Notes under the pieces: model-generated
The model's input: only the letters and a program-made list of their open reading frames with translations
What the model was told of the DNA's origin: nothing
Database searches by the model: none
From: Rhizobiales bacterium 62-47
Lineage (GTDB): Bacteria > Pseudomonadota > Alphaproteobacteria > Rhizobiales > Xanthobacteraceae
Assembly: GCA_001899255.1 (NCBI GenBank)
Contig: MKVX01000003.1
Span: 1-64,000, forward strand
DNA: 64,000 nucleotides
Direction: 5' to 3'
Made by a program: the position numbers and the translations under genes
Part shown: in pieces, positions 62,010-64,000 of the stretch
How positions within the stretch are numbered: position 1 is the first letter of the stretch
How the letters are laid out: each line of letters opens with the position of its first letter

Positions 62010-63410
62010 CTATTGATACGTCGCGACGATATCGGAGATTGCACGCTCCAATTGCTGCGCCGTGGCGCACTGGCGCACGACATTACAGAACGTCGCGTAG
62101 CGCGGCATCTCGGAATCGCCCCAGCCCCACGCCATGCGGCCTTCCGGATTGAGCCACACCAGCCGCTTCGAGCGCTCGCCGATGCGGCGCAGGATATCGG
62201 CGCGCGGATCGAGATTGTTGCTGCGCGCATCGCCGAGCACAATCACCGTGGTTTGCGGCGTCACCGCGTTGAGCCACTGTTTTTCGAAATCCGCCAGGCA
62301 GTTGCCGTAATCGGACGAGCCGAAGCCGACCTTGGCCATGATCTCGCGCATGGCTTCTTCCGGCGGCATCGACTCCAGAATGTCGCTGACCTCGATCAGA
62401 TGACCGGAGAAGGCGAACGAGCGCACATCCGACACCACCTCATGCAGGCTGTGGATCAGCAGCAGGAAAAAGTCCGACACCCGCGCCACCGAGCCCGAGA
62501 CGTCGCACAATGCGACGATCTTCGGGCGGTCGCGATGGCGGCGTTTCCAGGCGGTGAGAAACGGCACGCTGCCCCACGCCGCGTTGCGCCGGAGCGTGCG
62601 GCGGACATCGAGATGGCCGCGGCGCTGCCGCTTGCGCGGCTTGCTGTAGCGCTCGCGCAGCCGCCGCGCGATCCGGCGGATCAATGCGCGCATCTGCTCC
62701 ATCTGACGCGGCTCGAGCCGCGCCAGCGGCGCATTGCGCAAGATCTCGTTGCGAAGGTTTTCGGACTCCTCGCGGCCGTACAGAAGCAACGCCTGCGACA
62801 CCGCATCGCGCACAGTGTCGCGCAGCGCCTCGGTCGCCGCCGCCAGCCGCTCGGCCTCGGCCGGATTGCTGACCGCCAAGGTATCGAGATCGTCGCGCAG
62901 CCGCGCGATGCCGAGCTGATCCAGAATGCGCGACGAGAAAATGCCGCGCTGGGTGAAGTAGCGGATGTCCGGCAGCGACGCCGCGCTGGAGGCGTTGGCG
63001 ATCGCCGTCGCCAGCGCGTTGCGATCCTGCGACAGCAGCATTTGCGCCAGCGCGCCGAGTTCGGCCGGCGCACCGCCGCCTCCGCCACCACTGGGCTGGC
63101 CTGAAAACGGTTGGCTCCCGGGAGAGGCTGTGTCTGACGGCGCAGCGTCGCTGTCCGCATCGCCCGCATCGGACGACGGCGGCGCGTCGGGCAACGCCGG
63201 CTGATCGAAGAACAGATCGAAGCAATCGCCCAGCGCCTGCTTCTCGTCTTCCGACTTGGCAAGCGTCAGCAGGAAGGTGTCGCGCAGGATGGCGCGATCG
63301 GAGAAGCCGACCTCGGCCACCGCACGCATCGCATCGATGCTCTCGGCTGGCGACACCCGCACGCCGGCACCGCGCGCGGCGCGAAAGAAGCGATGCAGGT
63401 TTTCCCTCAT
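62010..63410 (-). CDS. coxE: VWA-domain protein, CoxE-like
   Basis: A 466-residue cytosolic protein. The N-terminal part (about 1-85) is helical, a low-complexity linker rich in Asp, Pro, Ser and Gly follows, and the C-terminal VWA domain holds the MIDAS motif CDVSGSV and LGDARSNNLDP. It pairs with the MoxR-type ATPase upstream, as in CoxD/CoxE, which help insert the CuSMo centre of CO dehydrogenase. No coxMSL genes are visible here, so the pair may serve another metal enzyme. Start at 63410 (MRENLHRFF). Confidence 0.87.
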   Translation of the reverse strand: MRENLHRFFRAARGAGVRVSPAESIDAMRAVAEVGFSDRAILRDTFLLTLAKSEDEKQALGDCFDLFFDQPALPDAPPSSDAGDADSDAAPSDTASPGSQPFSGQPSGGGGGGAPAELGALAQMLLSQDRNALATAIANASSAASLPDIRYFTQRGIFSSRILDQLGIARLRDDLDTLAVSNPAEAERLAAATEALRDTVRDAVSQALLLYGREESENLRNEILRNAPLARLEPRQMEQMRALIRRIARRLRERYSKPRKRQRRGHLDVRRTLRRNAAWGSVPFLTAWKRRHRDRPKIVALCDVSGSVARVSDFFLLLIHSLHEVVSDVRSFAFSGHLIEVSDILESMPPEEAMREIMAKVGFGSSDYGNCLADFEKQWLNAVTPQTTVIVLGDARSNNLDPRADILRRIGERSKRLVWLNPEGRMAWGWGDSEMPRYATFCNVVRQCATAQQLERAISDIVATYQ

Positions 63411-63441
63411 GGCATCAGTGCCCAATCCGTTTCGACCAGCC

Positions 63442-63548
63442 CGTCATCCTGAGGTGCGAGCGACGCATGTCGCGAGCCTCGAAGGATGCAAGGCTTGGGC
63501 CTCCGCCCTTCGAGGCCATTGTTGCGCAACGGCGTCTCAGGACGACGG
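63442..63548. repeat. Dispersed intergenic palindromic element, two halves
   Basis: First half CGTCATCCTGAGGTGCGAG to CGAGCCTCGAAGGATG; second half CCCTTCGAGGCCATTGTTGC to TCTCAGGACGACGG. Located between the CoxD-like and CoxE-like genes, which are otherwise tightly linked. Confidence 0.6.
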
Positions 63549-63576
63549 CCAGAAGAGTCGCCCGAACCATCGGGCC

Positions 63577-64000
63577 CTACCCGAACACACCCTGCCGCGC
63601 CGCCTTGGCCACGAAGGCATTGACTTCCGGGAGCGTCGCCTCGATGTCCGCTTCATACTTCAGCAGTACGTTGAGCGTGTCCTTGACGACGTCGGCGTCG
63701 AGCTCGGTGGCTTGCAGCAACACCAGCACGCGCGCCCAATCGATGGTCTCGCTCACCGACGGCAGTTTCTTTAGATCGAGCGTGCGCACCTCGTTGATGA
63801 AGCCGACCAACTGCTTGCGCAGCGACTGCGCGATGCCGGGCACGCGGCTCTCGACGATACGCTCTTCAAGTTTTTGCTCCGGGAAACCGATATGCAGATG
63901 CAGGCAGCGCCGCTTCAGCGCGTCGCCGAGATCGCGCTCGCCATTCGACGTGAGGATCACCGTCGGCGGCACCACCGCCGACACCGTGCCGAGTTCCGGA
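63577..64000 (-). CDS. coxD: MoxR-family AAA ATPase, CoxD-like (5' end outside the window)
   Basis: Only the C-terminal 140 residues are present. They begin PELGTVSAVVPPTVILTSNG, followed by DLGDALKRRCLHLHIGFPE, the sensor-1 Asn and arginine-finger region of MoxR ATPases. The Walker motifs lie beyond position 64000. It is upstream of the CoxE-like VWA gene on the same strand, and such pairs act as chaperones that remodel metal enzymes with ATP. Confidence 0.87.
   Translation of the reverse strand, partial: PELGTVSAVVPPTVILTSNGERDLGDALKRRCLHLHIGFPEQKLEERIVESRVPGIAQSLRKQLVGFINEVRTLDLKKLPSVSETIDWARVLVLLQATELDADVVKDTLNVLLKYEADIEATLPEVNAFVAKAARQGVFG

Overview
The window is one continuous piece of chromosome from a high-GC alphaproteobacterium. 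Gene content points to Hyphomicrobiales, most likely the Bradyrhizobium/Rhodopseudomonas/Afipia group. Signs of this are the helicase - S4 protein - FdxA - CarD block, a histone-H1-like tail on CarD, Omp25/31 family porins, the Ku/LigD pair, a bacteriophytochrome with an HWE kinase, and short dispersed intergenic palindromes (CCTCATCCTGAGG type). Nearly all of it is coding. I see no rRNA, CRISPR array, intact insertion sequence or prophage. The assignment to a group is inference from gene families, not from a database search.

Layout. 1-245: a 3' fragment of radC. 284-4651 (minus): a tightly overlapping operon of an NMT1/THI5-like ABC importer, a 2-hydroxyacid dehydrogenase and a double Inh-domain secreted protein, with a creatininase-family hydrolase divergent from it. 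5652-7776: a promoter with a Fur-box-like palindrome in its spacer, then a fused Omp31-OprB porin. 7779-11343: a membrane-anchored glutamate-synthase-like flavoprotein, ferredoxin-NADP reductase and a PAS protein. 11625-13944: an ATP-grasp ligase overlapping a FolC-like Mur ligase, which together look like a cyanophycin synthetase split into two genes. 14037-21175: oxidoreductase, maiA-marR, AhpD-like protein, tRNA-Arg, several small secreted proteins, a PanE-like reductase, YidB-like and GlsB-like proteins. 21230-30509: an acyl-CoA catabolic region (SDR, two acyl-CoA dehydrogenases, two enoyl-CoA hydratases, ADP-forming acyl-CoA synthetase, VOC protein, branched-chain-type binding protein). 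30732-40746: nuclease-like protein, M48 lipoprotein protease, carD, fdxA, S4 protein, SUV3-like helicase, DUF3108 protein and rpmB. 40937-50284: mixed metabolic and envelope genes, including an Omp25-type porin, a Gre factor, a GH88/105-type hydrolase, a cyclase-like/SRPBCC fusion, a cytochrome c and a relative of a phage protein family. 50385-54547: TPR protein, then heme oxygenase and bacteriophytochrome as a translationally coupled pair. 54564-56546: MFS exporter and TetR regulator around a strong inverted-repeat operator. 56559-60242: Ku and LigD, divergent. 60431-64000 (minus): HAD phosphatase, methyltransferase, CoxE-like VWA protein and a MoxR/CoxD ATPase cut by the window end.

How genes work together. 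BphO makes biliverdin, the chromophore of BphP. Ku and LigD form the two-component NHEJ system. CoxD and CoxE act as an ATPase/VWA maturation pair. The acyl-CoA genes make one activation and beta-oxidation module with unknown substrate. The ABC importer is coupled to a dehydrogenase and faces a creatininase-fold amidohydrolase, which suggests uptake and processing of a nitrogenous compound. The best candidate for an undescribed system is the ATP-grasp/FolC-like pair at 11625-13944. The cyclase-like/SRPBCC fusion, the Fur-box-like porin promoter and the tandem-repeat regulatory region at 22156-22195 also deserve attention.
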